Below, piece by piece: positions 19,601 to 30,069 of a stretch of 64,000 nt of DNA (positions within the stretch are counted from its first letter, which is position 1; each line of letters begins with the position of its first letter). Location of the stretch: NCBI GenBank assembly GCA_029204225.1, contig CM055105.1, forward strand, positions 51,485,680 through 51,549,679. Direction: 5' to 3'. The position numbers and the translations under genes are program-made. A model generated the notes under the pieces. The model searched no databases. It was not told the DNA's origin and saw nothing but the letters and a program-made list of their open reading frames with translations. This stretch comes from Diphasiastrum complanatum (taxonomy: Eukaryota; Streptophyta; Lycopodiopsida; Lycopodiales; Lycopodiaceae).

Positions 19601-19878
19601 CCAATCTAAGGAGATGCTAACGGAAGTCGGTCTATACCACAATTACAGCTCAAGCTCCATTGGGTATGGAGTCAAAAATAAGGCATGTAGCACCACCTCG
19701 TATGAATCCAATTTGGGGCAAATGGCACAAACAACCAACTTGCACACAGTTGAATAGACAATGCCACACTTGGAAAGACTTTCAAAAAAGTCTCTAACAA
19801 GAGAGACTCAAAAATGTAACCAAGAAGAATTCAAGATAGAAACGCATGAAGCGTCACTAGAGTTGCACGTATAAGTTC

Positions 19879-20740
19879 TGTTGAAAATTGTCACTTCTCA
19901 CTTGACATTGGTTCATGTAAATATTGATCAAACATTAGAATATGTTGATGATATGATTTCACACGTGTGGAGCATGTTCCCATGTGTGAAAGGATGTACT
20001 TTTCATGTTTGTATATATCTAAATTGATTTTGTATCATTCTAGTTAGTGTGAACATGAAATGACTAGTTTTTAGTCAAGTTGACTAGTCACCTACAAATT
20101 AGCTTTTCCTTGCATGTGCATGAGTAAATGCTCCCACATGGCAAGTGGATGTTCACATGTGTGTATAGAGTACTAGAAGATAAGAGTTGACCATTTTCCT
20201 TAGATCCTATTTTGTAGGGAATATTCCTATATTCTAGGAGACTAGCTTTTTGGATTTTAGTCATATTCTAGAAGGTCAACTATTGGATAAGGATCAAGGA
20301 TGGATCAAATGGATAGATATGAGTGATGTGGCACTCTTCACACGTGTGAAGGCCTGCTGGACTGTACCAGACTCATGGATGTACTTGATCCATAAAAGGA
20401 TCATCATTTTGCTAAGAAAATTGATGAGACTTTTGCACTCTACACTTTTGTGAGATTTCTAGTCATTTGTCTTGTGATTTTTATGCATGATTGCTATCTA
20501 GTATTATTGTACTTGTTGTTTCAGGTGCAGGCCGTACAGTGGACAGTACTCCACACGTGTGAAGCCGCTCTCACTAAAAAATGATGTGTTGATCCATTGC
20601 TCTTGCTTAAATCCAAGTGTAGTGAATCTAGATCAAGATCTAATGTGTAGAACTTGATAGATTCATTGATTAAGCAACCAATAACTCTCTATGATTGTAA
20701 AGTACAATCATTATTGTCCTAAAAACTGTAAAATTTATCA
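19879..20740 (+). mobile_element. 5' LTR of element A
   Basis: 862 bp, TG...CA. It carries CACGTG-centred dyads at about 19963, at 20337-20350 (a perfect 14-bp palindrome TTCACACGTGTGAA) and at about 20553. CATAAAAGG at 20391, about 40 bp past the central palindrome, is a plausible TATA element. Promoter function is inferred. Confidence 0.93.
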
Positions 20741-20752
20741 TGGTATCAGAGC
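20741..20752 (+). other. Primer-binding site of element A
   Basis: TGGTATCAGAGC lies directly after the 5' LTR and is complementary to the 3' end of initiator-Met tRNA. The leader 20753-21336 has no gene but includes the perfect 16-bp palindrome TTTCACACGTGTGAAA at 20901-20916. Confidence 0.95.
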
Positions 20753-21306
20753 TAAGTAAGAGAGTGATCATTGAATCATAAATCTTGTAAAGATCATTGG
20801 CAAAATTTGTTTTTTGGCCAATACTAGTGAGGGCAAGTTCTTCTAGAGTGATAGCTTGTAATCATTTGGATCAAAACGACTTGGAGGCTGTGTATGTACT
20901 TTTCACACGTGTGAAACCGTACAGCAACTTTCAATTCAAGTTACTTTGTGTTTTTTGGTCCCAAAATCACAATACTAGTTCATTTTTGGTGCTTTTTGAA
21001 GCATAGTATTGATCTAGATTCATTCTAACTAATGCCTATGACCAAATAGTGTTTTGGATCATTGAAGCATTTCTTTTTAGAGTCTAAGATCAGATCTAAG
21101 AGGCTGATTTGTTCAGATCCTTAGTTGAAGTGAAATCTCTAAGAAAAGTGTAAAGCAATTTTTTTTGTGAGAGTGAAAGCTAGAAATTTTTGGTAAGATC
21201 TTTGAGTATCATTCAAGCTTGTGTGTTAGTTTGATAGAGACAAGCCTATAGGCATTCTAGTAAGCTTTAGGCCACTTCATAGATCTTTTAAAATTCAAAA
21301 ATCTTT

Positions 21307-24300
21307 GTGATTTTTAAAAAGAGCATTCATTCTAAAATGTCATCCATGGGTGGATATTTGATGGAACCAAGTGAGAGACTCACTTCCACAAATTATTCCA
21401 TTTGGAAAGTGAGAATGGAATCACTCCTAGTGATCCATGATCTATATGACATAGTTCAAGGAGTAGAGGAAGAGCCTCAAACTCCCCAAGAACAAGCCAA
21501 ATACAAGAAGAGAGCAAGATTAGCTCTACATTGCATAAAGTTAAATGTATGCAATGACCTCTTGAAAGAGGTGTCTTCTTGTACCTCATCCAAAGAGGCT
21601 TGGGATTCATTAAAGAGCATTTATGAATCCAACAATACTTCAAGAATCCTCATGCTAAGAAATCAAGTTTTCCAAAGCATGAAAGGAAGTGGAGAGAGTG
21701 GACAAGAGTATGTTCTTAGGATCAAATCTCTTAACAAGGAGTTAAGTGCAATAGGAGAGAAGATCCAAGATCAAGAACTAGTACAAATCATTTTGAATGG
21801 TCTAAGTGATGAGTTTACCAACTTAGTCCAATCATTTGCCATTCAAGACTCTCTTCCATCCATTGAAAAGTTGCACAATGTTCTTGTGGCCGAGGAGAGT
21901 AGGCTTCTACACCTCAAGACAAGAATGGATAGCATGTCACTTAATGGAGGAGAGGAGAAAGCTAACTTTACATCTAAAGGCAAGAAAAAGCAAAATCCAT
22001 TCAAGAAAAATCAAGGCAAGGAGGCCGAGATGAAGAATGGAGGATCTACCTCCAAAGGCAAAGTGAAGAACAAGGCAAAACTAAAGTGTTTCTTTTGTGG
22101 AAAGAAAGGACACTTTGCCTCAGAATGCTACTTGAAGAAGAATCAACAAGCCAAAGGAGATCAAGGGAACATTGCTCAAGAGGAAGAATATGAGGATGGA
22201 TTCAACACATCCTTAATGGTTGCATCTACACCAACTTCAAGTCAAGACACATGGTGGATAGATAGTGGGGCTAGTTCCCACATGTCCTTTAACAAGCATT
22301 ATTTTTCTACTCTTCTATCTTGTAATGACTCTAAGAAGTCAATATACACTGCTAGTGATCAAGCATGCAAGATAGATGGCATAGGATCTATACCTCTTTG
22401 TTTAGGCACATCTAAAAGGATAGATCTAGATAATGTTTTGTATGTTCCTACCATTTCAAGAAACTTGCTTAGTGTAGGACAATTAATGGACAATGGACTA
22501 GATGTACATTTCAAGAATGGAGTTTGTTCCATCTTGAAAAATGATAAGTGCATAGCTAGTGGCATTAAGCAAGGTAGACTTTTCAAGTTGGATGCTAATG
22601 TTGCAAGTGAAAGTGTGAACTTGGCTAGGGAGGAGCTAACTCAAGTGGAGCTTTGGCATAAGAGATTAGGCCATCCTAATCTTCAATCTATGGAGTCAAT
22701 GGCAAGCAAGGAACTAGCTCTCGGCCTACCAAGAGCTTTCAAGAAGTGTGGAAAAATGTGTGAGGCATGTGGCCTTGCAAAGTCACACAAATCTTCTTAC
22801 AAGAAATCTTCATCAAGATCTCTCTCTCCCTTGGATCTCATACATTCTGATGTACATAGTTTTTCACATGCAAGTAATGGAGGTGCCTTGATGTATGTAA
22901 CTTTTATAGATGATTGTACTAGATTCACATGGATTGAGTTACTATCAAAGAAAAATCTTGTTTATGAAGCTTTCATTAAGTTCAAGTCTCTAGTAGAGAA
23001 ACAACTTAGTACTTCTATCAAAGCACTAAGATGTGATAATGGAGGAGAGTACACCTCCAATAAAATGAAAGACTTTTGTGAGATCAATGGTATTAAGTTA
23101 CAATACACTTGTTCCTACACCCCTCAACAAAATGGGGTGGCCGAGAGGAAAAATAGGAGTCTATGTGAGTGTGCAAAGTCCTTGAGGCTTGATGCATCAC
23201 TTCCCATCTCATTTTGGGGAGAAGCCATAACATGTGCTAATTATTTGTGTAATAGACTTCCTAGTAGTGCTATAGATGGGATCTCACCTTATCAAGCCTT
23301 GTTTGATAAGAAACCCAATGTAAAATATTTTAAGATCTTTGGATGTACTTGTTATGTACACATTCCTTTGGAGACTAGAAGGAAAGAAGATGCTACCTCC
23401 TTCAAAGGAATCTTTGTTGGCTATGGAGAAAATAGCAAGGGATATAGGATATATGATCCTACATCCAAGAAAGTAAAGGTAAGCAAGGATGTACTTTTTG
23501 ATGAGTCACAATTTGCTAAGAGCTTGTCAAATGGATCTAACCCATTGTGCATTGAAGATCTTGACAAATCCGAGGAGGATCTTGACAAACCCGAGGAGGA
23601 TCATGACAAACCCGAGGATGGAGATTTGGATCCAAGTCAAAAGGGGCCAAGAAGATCATCAAGGAGCAAGGCCGAGCCCTCAAGGCTTACCTATGTGGAC
23701 AAGGGAAAGCAAAAGGAAGGCTCTACATCTTCTACCTCTTACTCTTTTTTAGCTACATTGATTGAAGAACCATCATCTTTTGAAGAAGCATGTAAATCTA
23801 AAGTTTGGAGAGATGCAATGCAAGTAGAGTATGATGCATTAGAAGAAAATCATACTTGGAATCTTGTAAATCTTCCAAGAGGAAAGAAACCACTTGCATG
23901 TAAGTGGATTTATAGAATTAAGTACAATCAAGATGGATCTATTAGTAAATACAAAGCTAGGCTTGTTGCTAAGGGATTTCTTCAAATAAAAGGATTGGAT
24001 TATGAAGAAACATTTGCACCTGTAGCTAAGCTTGTAACTATTAGATTAATCATTTGCATTGCTACTTTGTTCAAATGGGATCTCTACCAAATGGATGTGA
24101 CAAATGCCTTCTTGAATGGCTTCTTAGAAGAGGAAATCTACATGATGCAACCCGAGGGCTTCATCAAGATTGGTGAGGAGCAAAAGGTGTGCTACTTAAG
24201 GAAGAGCCTATATGGCTTGAAGCAAGCACCTAGAGCTTGGTACTCTAGGTTGCATGATTTTCTCTATTCCCTTGGCTTTGTACTAAGTGCTTATGAACCT

Positions 24301-25317
24301 TCTTTATATTTCAAATGTAATGAAGGAAAGATCATCATTTTGGTTCTTTATGTTGATGACATCATTATGATAGGAAATGATGATGATGGCATAGGCAAAG
24401 TAAAAGTTGACTTATCTAGTGAGTTCAAGATGGTAGATCTAGGCTTCCTAAAGTTTATACTTGGGATAGAAGTGTCTAGAAGTAGCAATTGTACTTTCAT
24501 AAGTCAATCTAAGTATGCTACTTCCATTCTTGAAAGATTTGGTATGAAAGATTGTAAGGGGATTGACACCCCTATGGAGCATGTTGTGAAAGCAACTAAT
24601 GAAGGTGATGAAGCATCCTTTGAGGACATCACTCTCTTTAGGAAGCTTATAGGCTCTCTAATCTATTTAACCATCACTAGACCTGACTTAAGTTTTTGTG
24701 TAAGCAAGTTGAGTCAAAGTATGCAAGCTCCTTTAATTCATCATTGGAAAAGTGCCAAGAGAGTACTTAGATATGTTTCTAGTACTAGATTTTTTGGTAT
24801 ACTTTATGAAGGATCTAACTTGCACTTGAGAGCCTACTCGGATTCAGATTTTGCAGGTGACAAGATGGATAGGAAGTCCATTAGTGCATTTGCAACATTT
24901 CTTTGTGGAGGAGTGATATCTTGGCTTTCCAAAAAGCAAGATACAATCTCACTATCTTCTTGTGAAGCCGAGTACAAGGCATTGACTTCAACAACCAAAG
25001 AGCTCTTATGGCTAAGAAGACTCTTGATGGAACTACATGTGCTAGAGGCCGAGGAGATCCCTTACATATTTTGTGACAATCAAGCTTCTCAACAAATTGC
25101 TTCAAATCCTATCTTCCATGCTAGAACAAAGCATATTGAGATAGCTCACCACTTTGTGAGGGAGAAGGTACAATCCAAGGAAGTGCAACTACATCATGTA
25201 CCATCATCCGAATGCATAGCTGATATCTTAACCAAACCATTGTCCAAAGATCCATTTTTTAAGTTAAGATATGCTCTTGGAATTGTAGATAGATGTACAC
25301 TAGATTTGCCAAGTTAG
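21307..25317 (+). CDS. Intact copia gag-pol polyprotein (element A)
   Basis: A 1336-codon open frame. The start matching relatives is the Met at codon 11 (21337, MSSMGGYLMEPSERL). The zinc knuckle is C261, C264, H269 and C274. The aspartic protease motif is D319-S-G. The integrase zinc site is H451, H456, C485 and C488, with catalytic D515, D577 and E613. Reverse transcriptase begins near residue 830 and has YVDD at 1015-1018. RNase H has 'SDSDFAGD' at ~1177, 'EAEY' at ~1220 and 'FCDNQAS' at ~1255. It ends with the usual 'DILTKPLSKDPFF'. No catalytic residue is missing. The linker after integrase holds three tandem acidic copies of a 7-residue 'EDLDKxE'-like unit (~750-771). It makes the virus-like particle, matures it, copies the RNA and integrates the cDNA. 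Confidence 0.95.
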   Translation: MIFKKSIHSKMSSMGGYLMEPSERLTSTNYSIWKVRMESLLVIHDLYDIVQGVEEEPQTPQEQAKYKKRARLALHCIKLNVCNDLLKEVSSCTSSKEAWDSLKSIYESNNTSRILMLRNQVFQSMKGSGESGQEYVLRIKSLNKELSAIGEKIQDQELVQIILNGLSDEFTNLVQSFAIQDSLPSIEKLHNVLVAEESRLLHLKTRMDSMSLNGGEEKANFTSKGKKKQNPFKKNQGKEAEMKNGGSTSKGKVKNKAKLKCFFCGKKGHFASECYLKKNQQAKGDQGNIAQEEEYEDGFNTSLMVASTPTSSQDTWWIDSGASSHMSFNKHYFSTLLSCNDSKKSIYTASDQACKIDGIGSIPLCLGTSKRIDLDNVLYVPTISRNLLSVGQLMDNGLDVHFKNGVCSILKNDKCIASGIKQGRLFKLDANVASESVNLAREELTQVELWHKRLGHPNLQSMESMASKELALGLPRAFKKCGKMCEACGLAKSHKSSYKKSSSRSLSPLDLIHSDVHSFSHASNGGALMYVTFIDDCTRFTWIELLSKKNLVYEAFIKFKSLVEKQLSTSIKALRCDNGGEYTSNKMKDFCEINGIKLQYTCSYTPQQNGVAERKNRSLCECAKSLRLDASLPISFWGEAITCANYLCNRLPSSAIDGISPYQALFDKKPNVKYFKIFGCTCYVHIPLETRRKEDATSFKGIFVGYGENSKGYRIYDPTSKKVKVSKDVLFDESQFAKSLSNGSNPLCIEDLDKSEEDLDKPEEDHDKPEDGDLDPSQKGPRRSSRSKAEPSRLTYVDKGKQKEGSTSSTSYSFLATLIEEPSSFEEACKSKVWRDAMQVEYDALEENHTWNLVNLPRGKKPLACKWIYRIKYNQDGSISKYKARLVAKGFLQIKGLDYEETFAPVAKLVTIRLIICIATLFKWDLYQMDVTNAFLNGFLEEEIYMMQPEGFIKIGEEQKVCYLRKSLYGLKQAPRAWYSRLHDFLYSLGFVLSAYEPSLYFKCNEGKIIILVLYVDDIIMIGNDDDGIGKVKVDLSSEFKMVDLGFLKFILGIEVSRSSNCTFISQSKYATSILERFGMKDCKGIDTPMEHVVKATNEGDEASFEDITLFRKLIGSLIYLTITRPDLSFCVSKLSQSMQAPLIHHWKSAKRVLRYVSSTRFFGILYEGSNLHLRAYSDSDFAGDKMDRKSISAFATFLCGGVISWLSKKQDTISLSSCEAEYKALTSTTKELLWLRRLLMELHVLEAEEIPYIFCDNQASQQIASNPIFHARTKHIEIAHHFVREKVQSKEVQLHHVPSSECIADILTKPLSKDPFFKLRYALGIVDRCTLDLPS

Positions 25318-25320
25318 AAG

Positions 25321-25330
25321 TGAGGAGGAG
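25321..25330 (+). other. Polypurine tract of element A
   Basis: TGAGGAGGAG lies immediately before the 3' LTR, the site that primes plus-strand DNA synthesis. The same tract occurs at the matching place in elements D, E and F. Confidence 0.9.
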
Positions 25331-26192
25331 TGTTGAAAATTGTCACTTCTCACTTGACATTGGTTCATGTAAATATTGATCAAACATTAGAATATGTTGA
25401 TGATATGATTTCACACGTGTGGAGCATGTTCCCATGTGTGAAAGGATGTACTTTTCATGTTTGTATATATCTAAATTGATTTTGTATCATTCTAGTTAGT
25501 GTGAACATGAAATGACTAGTTTTTAGTCAAGTTGACTAGTCACCTACAAATTAGCTTTTCCTTGCATGTGCATGAGTAAATGCTCCCACATGGCAAGTGG
25601 ATGTTCACATGTGTGTATAGAGTACTAGAAGATAAGAGTTGACCATTTTCCTTAGATCCTATTTTGTAGGGAATATTCCTATATTCTAGGAGACTAGCTT
25701 TTTGGATTTTAGTCATATTCTAGAAGGTCAACTATTGGATAAGGATCAAGGATGGATCAAATGGATAGATATGAGTGATGTGGCACTCTTCACACGTGTG
25801 AAGGCCTGCTGGACTGTACCAGACTCATGGATGTACTTGATCCATAAAAGGATCATCATTTTGCTAAGAAAATTGATGAGACTTTTGCACTCTACACTTT
25901 TGTGAGATTTCTAGTCATTTGTCTTGTGATTTTTATGCATGATTGCTATCTAGTATTATTGTACTTGTTGTTTCAGGTGCAGGCCGTACAGTGGACAGTA
26001 CTCCACACGTGTGAAGCCGCTCTCACTAAAAAATGATGTGTTGATCCATTGCTCTTGCTTAAATCCAAGTGTAGTGAATCTAGATCAAGATCTAATGTGT
26101 AGAACTTGATAGATTCATTGATTAAGCAACCAATAACTCTCTATGATTGTAAAGTACAATCATTATTGTCCTAAAAACTGTAAAATTTATCA
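25331..26192 (+). mobile_element. 3' LTR of element A
   Basis: 862 bp, with no difference from the 5' LTR found by eye. The flanking AGTTC at 26193-26197 completes the target duplication. Confidence 0.95.
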
Positions 26193-27780
26193 AGTTCTAG
26201 CTTTTGAGATACCGATAAGATGTATAAGCATAACTCGTATATTAGCTGAGATTCACTTAACGAGTGAGATAAAATAGGGTTAGGTTTTGAATAAAAGCCT
26301 ACTCTTCATTTGAACCATTTGCATATGCTTCAGAAATATTTATTACTGATGGTAATATGGTCTGCAATTAGACCATGAGGACAGTGTAAAGCTTCACAAG
26401 TTTGAAGTCATGGAAATTTCCAAAGTTAAGAGCTGCAACCTCTATCAAGCATCGTAGGGACAAACTTCAATAAGCCACAATTCGGGCAACAATATAGGTG
26501 CATTAGGGATTACACCATGTCGAGATCAAAGCCAATCAACCGCTTCAAACTCAAATCTACAACGATGTCGTGGGGGTGTGTATAGCGTAGATATGTTTAT
26601 TTTTTTCTTTCACACAGGCATGTCAATGTAGCAGAATGTACAGGTGAAGGATTAATAAATCCGCAAGTAGGGCTGGAGCACAAATGGAAAAGGCCATAGA
26701 TACAGGTGAGAGATGGCACGGCCCACAGGCATGGTTGAGGTAGATAAGAGGCCCCTTATAATGGAGCAGGCCACAACAGGTACAGAATTTGGCCAAAAAT
26801 AGGTTCTTTCTACCATGCAGGCAGGGGAGAAGGGTGATGGCCGCAGATCATGTAAGGAGATGAATTCGTAGGTTAGAAAAGATAAGAAAGGAAACCACAG
26901 GCAAGGAATGAGATGTTAGGGCCACGACGTGATCAGAAAGACCTTTCCAACGGCCTTCATCGCAGATTTTACATTCTCAATGCACCATCGTCCTCCTTCA
27001 CACTAACTTCAATCTTAGATCCAGTTCACAGAAATCTGTCATTGCAGAAGCATTGGTAAATCAAACCTTTAGGAAGGAGTTCGCATATGGCGCGGGCGCA
27101 AGCTTCCATGATGCTCAGAACACAATTTGGTCTGCAACCTTTTTGTCATAGCCTTCTACTCACACACAACAAGCAGCACCTGAGCATGGATAGAATCGGG
27201 CCTTCAGGACAGCAAAACAACGCCTCAAGTGCGTTGAGGTTCCAAGCAAGGGTAGGGAATCATTCATTCCCCAAACTAGCCAATCATTTATCAAGCATTC
27301 AATTGGGACATTTCCTATTGATTTAAACAAAGCACTTCAATTTTATGGTGTTGAGTAACGAAAATTGCCAAATCCAACTGTGCGACAATCGACATTTTCG
27401 CCAATGATTTGTCCAAGTTAGAATCTGTTGCTACCAGATGGGATGATTGACTACCTTCTTTGGCATTCAATCCAAATGTTGCCATGTATCCGATAAAATC
27501 CACGACCAGGTGCCAATTGCCAGATTATATTATCGTGTTGCAATGATGGGTGGTTCTTGGGAATCATGAATTTTAGCCTGGACCACTTTCTAATTGGATT
27601 GTCGGAGCAAATAAGTGTTTTTTTCTAGACAAACACAATTTTAATACGAAGCGCCTTGAATTCATGGAAAAGGTGTAGTATCATCTTAATATCAAAGTAC
27701 AACGCGAGGCCAATTAGAGCCTTAAGTGGATAAATCTCGTGAGGTGTCATGGGATTGCCACCAGTTTTGGTGGGGGATAC
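26193..27780. other. Intergenic stretch without recognisable genes
   Basis: Only short unconvincing frames occur. The last ~20 bp (ending GGTGGGGGATAC at 27780) looks like a polypurine tract for the LTR that follows, so at least the right part is probably the 3' untranslated region of a decayed retrotransposon. Confidence 0.5.
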
Positions 27781-28118
27781 TGTTGGAGGGTTTGCGGATC
27801 CCAATGCAATCATAAACCTAGTTAATAAGTGAGAGGGATTTGGCACCCTGCGTGTGTAAGTCCAACCCGATGATCACATTGTTATTTGATAACTAGAAAG
27901 TTAATAAAAGGACTTTGGCCTTTTTGTGGGACTTTTGATGTCGTCGACCTAAATGTCAAGTTAGTGAATAAAGTTGGGACTCCCACCAAAATTGGTTCAA
28001 ATTCAATTTCAAATTGGTTCCCTCCAATTATTGAATGGGTTCCCAATCTTTTTTAAGTTTGAATAGTTAGGGAGTTAGAAATGGGCCAATAGAATTTTGA
28101 GGCCAAGGCCCTCCTCTC

Positions 28119-28131
28119 CACTATAAATAGA
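28119..28131 (+). promoter_or_regulatory. TATA box in LTR
   Basis: CACTATAAATAGAGG is a near-consensus plant TATA box about 340 bp into the LTR, where an LTR promoter would be expected. It lies about 200 bp upstream of the GA repeat. Confidence 0.65.
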
Positions 28132-28327
28132 GGCAAACTCGAGTTGCTCCTCATGTGCAAATCTTCATTTCAATATAAGCAAATTGGCTCTCTTATGAAA
28201 TGGACTTGTGAATGTCCTTGATCTCTATCATTTCTCCTCCATCTCTCATGCTTTTGTTGTATCTTGCTAATTGTTGGATCTGAATATTATTGGGATTGTA
28301 TGTTCTTATGCTTTTTGTGAGAGAGAA

Positions 28328-28330
<3 letters not shown>

Positions 28331-28404
<74 letters not shown>
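28331..28404. repeat. (GA)37 microsatellite
   Basis: An uninterrupted 74-bp GA run, preceded by an imperfect GA/AG stretch. It lies downstream of the LTR TATA box and would be in the transcript. The Arg-Glu frame through it is an artefact. Confidence 0.97.
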
Positions 28405-28406
<2 letters not shown>

Positions 28407-28689
28407 CAAGTATCTATCTCATTGTAGATCGTAGGGTTAATGGATGTAGTGATGTTTGTGTAGTGTTAGTGCTTAGGGTTAATGGATGTTAGAGTTAAAT
28501 GTGGATCTTTCATACATGCTGAATTCTGAGATATGCTATCGCTCTCATGGGATCAAACCTGTGTGTGAGAACTAATTTCATCTCCTTGATGCTTGATTGC
28601 TTGGATCTTGGGTTGAGGATAGGATAGGAAGTAAACAAGCTACAGAAAATAAGAAATTCATCTATCTTTACTTTTGGGGTTGATGAAGT

Positions 28690-28849
28690 TTTCCATCATC
28701 CATGGAGATGTAGAACATGAAAAGGCCAAATTTGGCTTGGTAGGAACTCGAGCCACTTCACATGCATTAAGTCAAGTCTGTCAAAAGTGGCATGCAAAGC
28801 AAACTAAGACTTGTATTGGCACATGCATGAACATTTGTGCATATGCGTT
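28690..28849 (+). mobile_element. Extra partial LTR copy before element I
   Basis: Resembles the LTR segment at about 29030-29150 (AACTCG, TTCACATGCATTAA, CACATGCAT and ACATTTGTGC-like blocks in the same order). It is a diverged tandem duplicate of that LTR part or the remnant of a related LTR that element I joined. Confidence 0.45.
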
Positions 28850-29637
28850 CAAATTGAAAAACAATACATATTGATTTCTTGGCTTGCTACAAATGTTGTA
28901 CCATGCAAGTATGTATCTCATTAATGCAAAATGCCAAGTTTGGCCTAGATAGAACTCGAACTACATGGTTATGTAATATCTAGATTGAAGAATACAACTT
29001 GCATATAGTTTGTAGACATAGAATTAGCAAAGTCATGCTTGTAGAAACTCGTGGCAATTCACATGCATTAATTGTAAGAGATCCATAGTGACATGCAAGG
29101 CATGCACAAAGTGTAATGGACACATGCATAATGATTTGTACTTTGTTAGTTAGAACTAGCACACTTGTAAAAAGTTGGTAGAATTTCATGCATGTAAAGT
29201 GACAAATGTCACATAGACTCTAGATGTCACTTTAGATGTCATTTTGTAATGGATGGATGTGGTTCTACCTCGAGCTACCTCAAACTCCATAAATATGTGT
29301 AGCTCTCCTCACAATCAATGATGAAGAACCAAAGTTTTGTAGCCATCTCATGCCATTCTGGATCTAAACTATTTTTCTTGTTATCTCTCAACTTTTCTCT
29401 CTCTAACTCGTGTTGAAGCTAATGCTTATACACTGATATCTTGTACTTTTGCTCATTATTGATTCGTTGCTATCATATTCAGTTGCTTAGCATGCCAGAT
29501 TGTGGTTAAGCCATTTCTTCTGAACTAGATCTTGCTAATCAATCTAGAATCAGGTTATTGTGCTAATCACAAAGCTTAATTAGATCCATCATACTTGTGG
29601 ACATTCTCCACACATGTGAAATTTGGAAATTTTGTCA
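28850..29637 (+). mobile_element. 5' LTR of copia copy I
   Basis: Matches the LTR at 32367-33224 nearly throughout, although its first bases are altered (no clear TG). It ends TTTTGTCA at 29637. It lacks the ~67-bp internal duplication seen in the second LTR. CACATGTGAAATTTGG lies just before its end. Confidence 0.85.
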
Positions 29638-29650
29638 TGGTATCAGAGCC
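29638..29650 (+). other. Primer-binding site of copy I
   Basis: TGGTATCAGAGCC after the LTR, matching initiator-Met tRNA. Confidence 0.92.
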
Positions 29651-30069
29651 AAATTAAGATTTGCATGCTAACATTTCTGATTGTACAAGAAATTGAGAAA
29701 AGCAGTTTTGCACTTTTTCTCACCTTTCTCTGAAGTGTATTTGGATCAAATCGGATTGGAACTGAATTTTCAGACCTGAAATGTGGTAGTATGGAATTTT
29801 GAAATTTTGCACGTGTGAAAATCAAAGATTTTCAGTCCCTTTGTTATCCTTGCTTATAGATCCAAAGATAACAGTGTTATAGCTTGATCGAAAGCTTATG
29901 ATCTGTACTTTTCATAGAAACTGAAACCAAATCAATCTGATGTGTCTAGCAAGACTTATAAGCTCTTAAAGAGGATAGGGATAGGTCCAAAATCTGAGTG
30001 ACAGCACTTTGATTTGATTTAATCTTGCTTTGTTCTGAATCCATTGTTTTGAGCATCCTACACAAGAAA

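Larger units (their letters stand above)
19879..26192 (+). mobile_element. Complete copia element A (6314 bp) with AGTTC target duplication
   Basis: Two 862-bp LTRs (19879-20740 and 25331-26192) bound a primer site, a leader, one uninterrupted gag-pol frame and a polypurine tract. Both LTRs begin TGTTGAAA and end TTTATCA. By eye I found no difference between them. AGTTC precedes the element (19874-19878) and follows it (26193-26197). All visible requirements for autonomy are present, so this is a very recent insertion. Confidence 0.95.
27781..28670 (+). mobile_element. Probable 3' LTR of a gypsy-like element
   Basis: Starts TGTTGGAGGGTTTGCGG after a GGTGGGGGATAC tract. It contains a strong TATA box and a GA microsatellite. 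The right end is not certain because no primer site or second LTR was found. No pol is visible upstream. It could be a solo LTR or the end of a decayed element. Confidence 0.5.

Noticed and set aside
20250-20453. 67-codon frame in the element A LTR, repeated at 25702
   Set aside because: Identical only because the LTRs are identical. It overlaps the presumed promoter and lacks any domain.
27087-27326. 79-codon frame in the gap after element A
   Set aside because: Isolated and without recognisable domains or gene context. Probably chance.
28271-28492. 73-codon frame with a long Arg-Glu repeat
   Set aside because: It is the translation of the (GA)n microsatellite. The flanks look non-coding.
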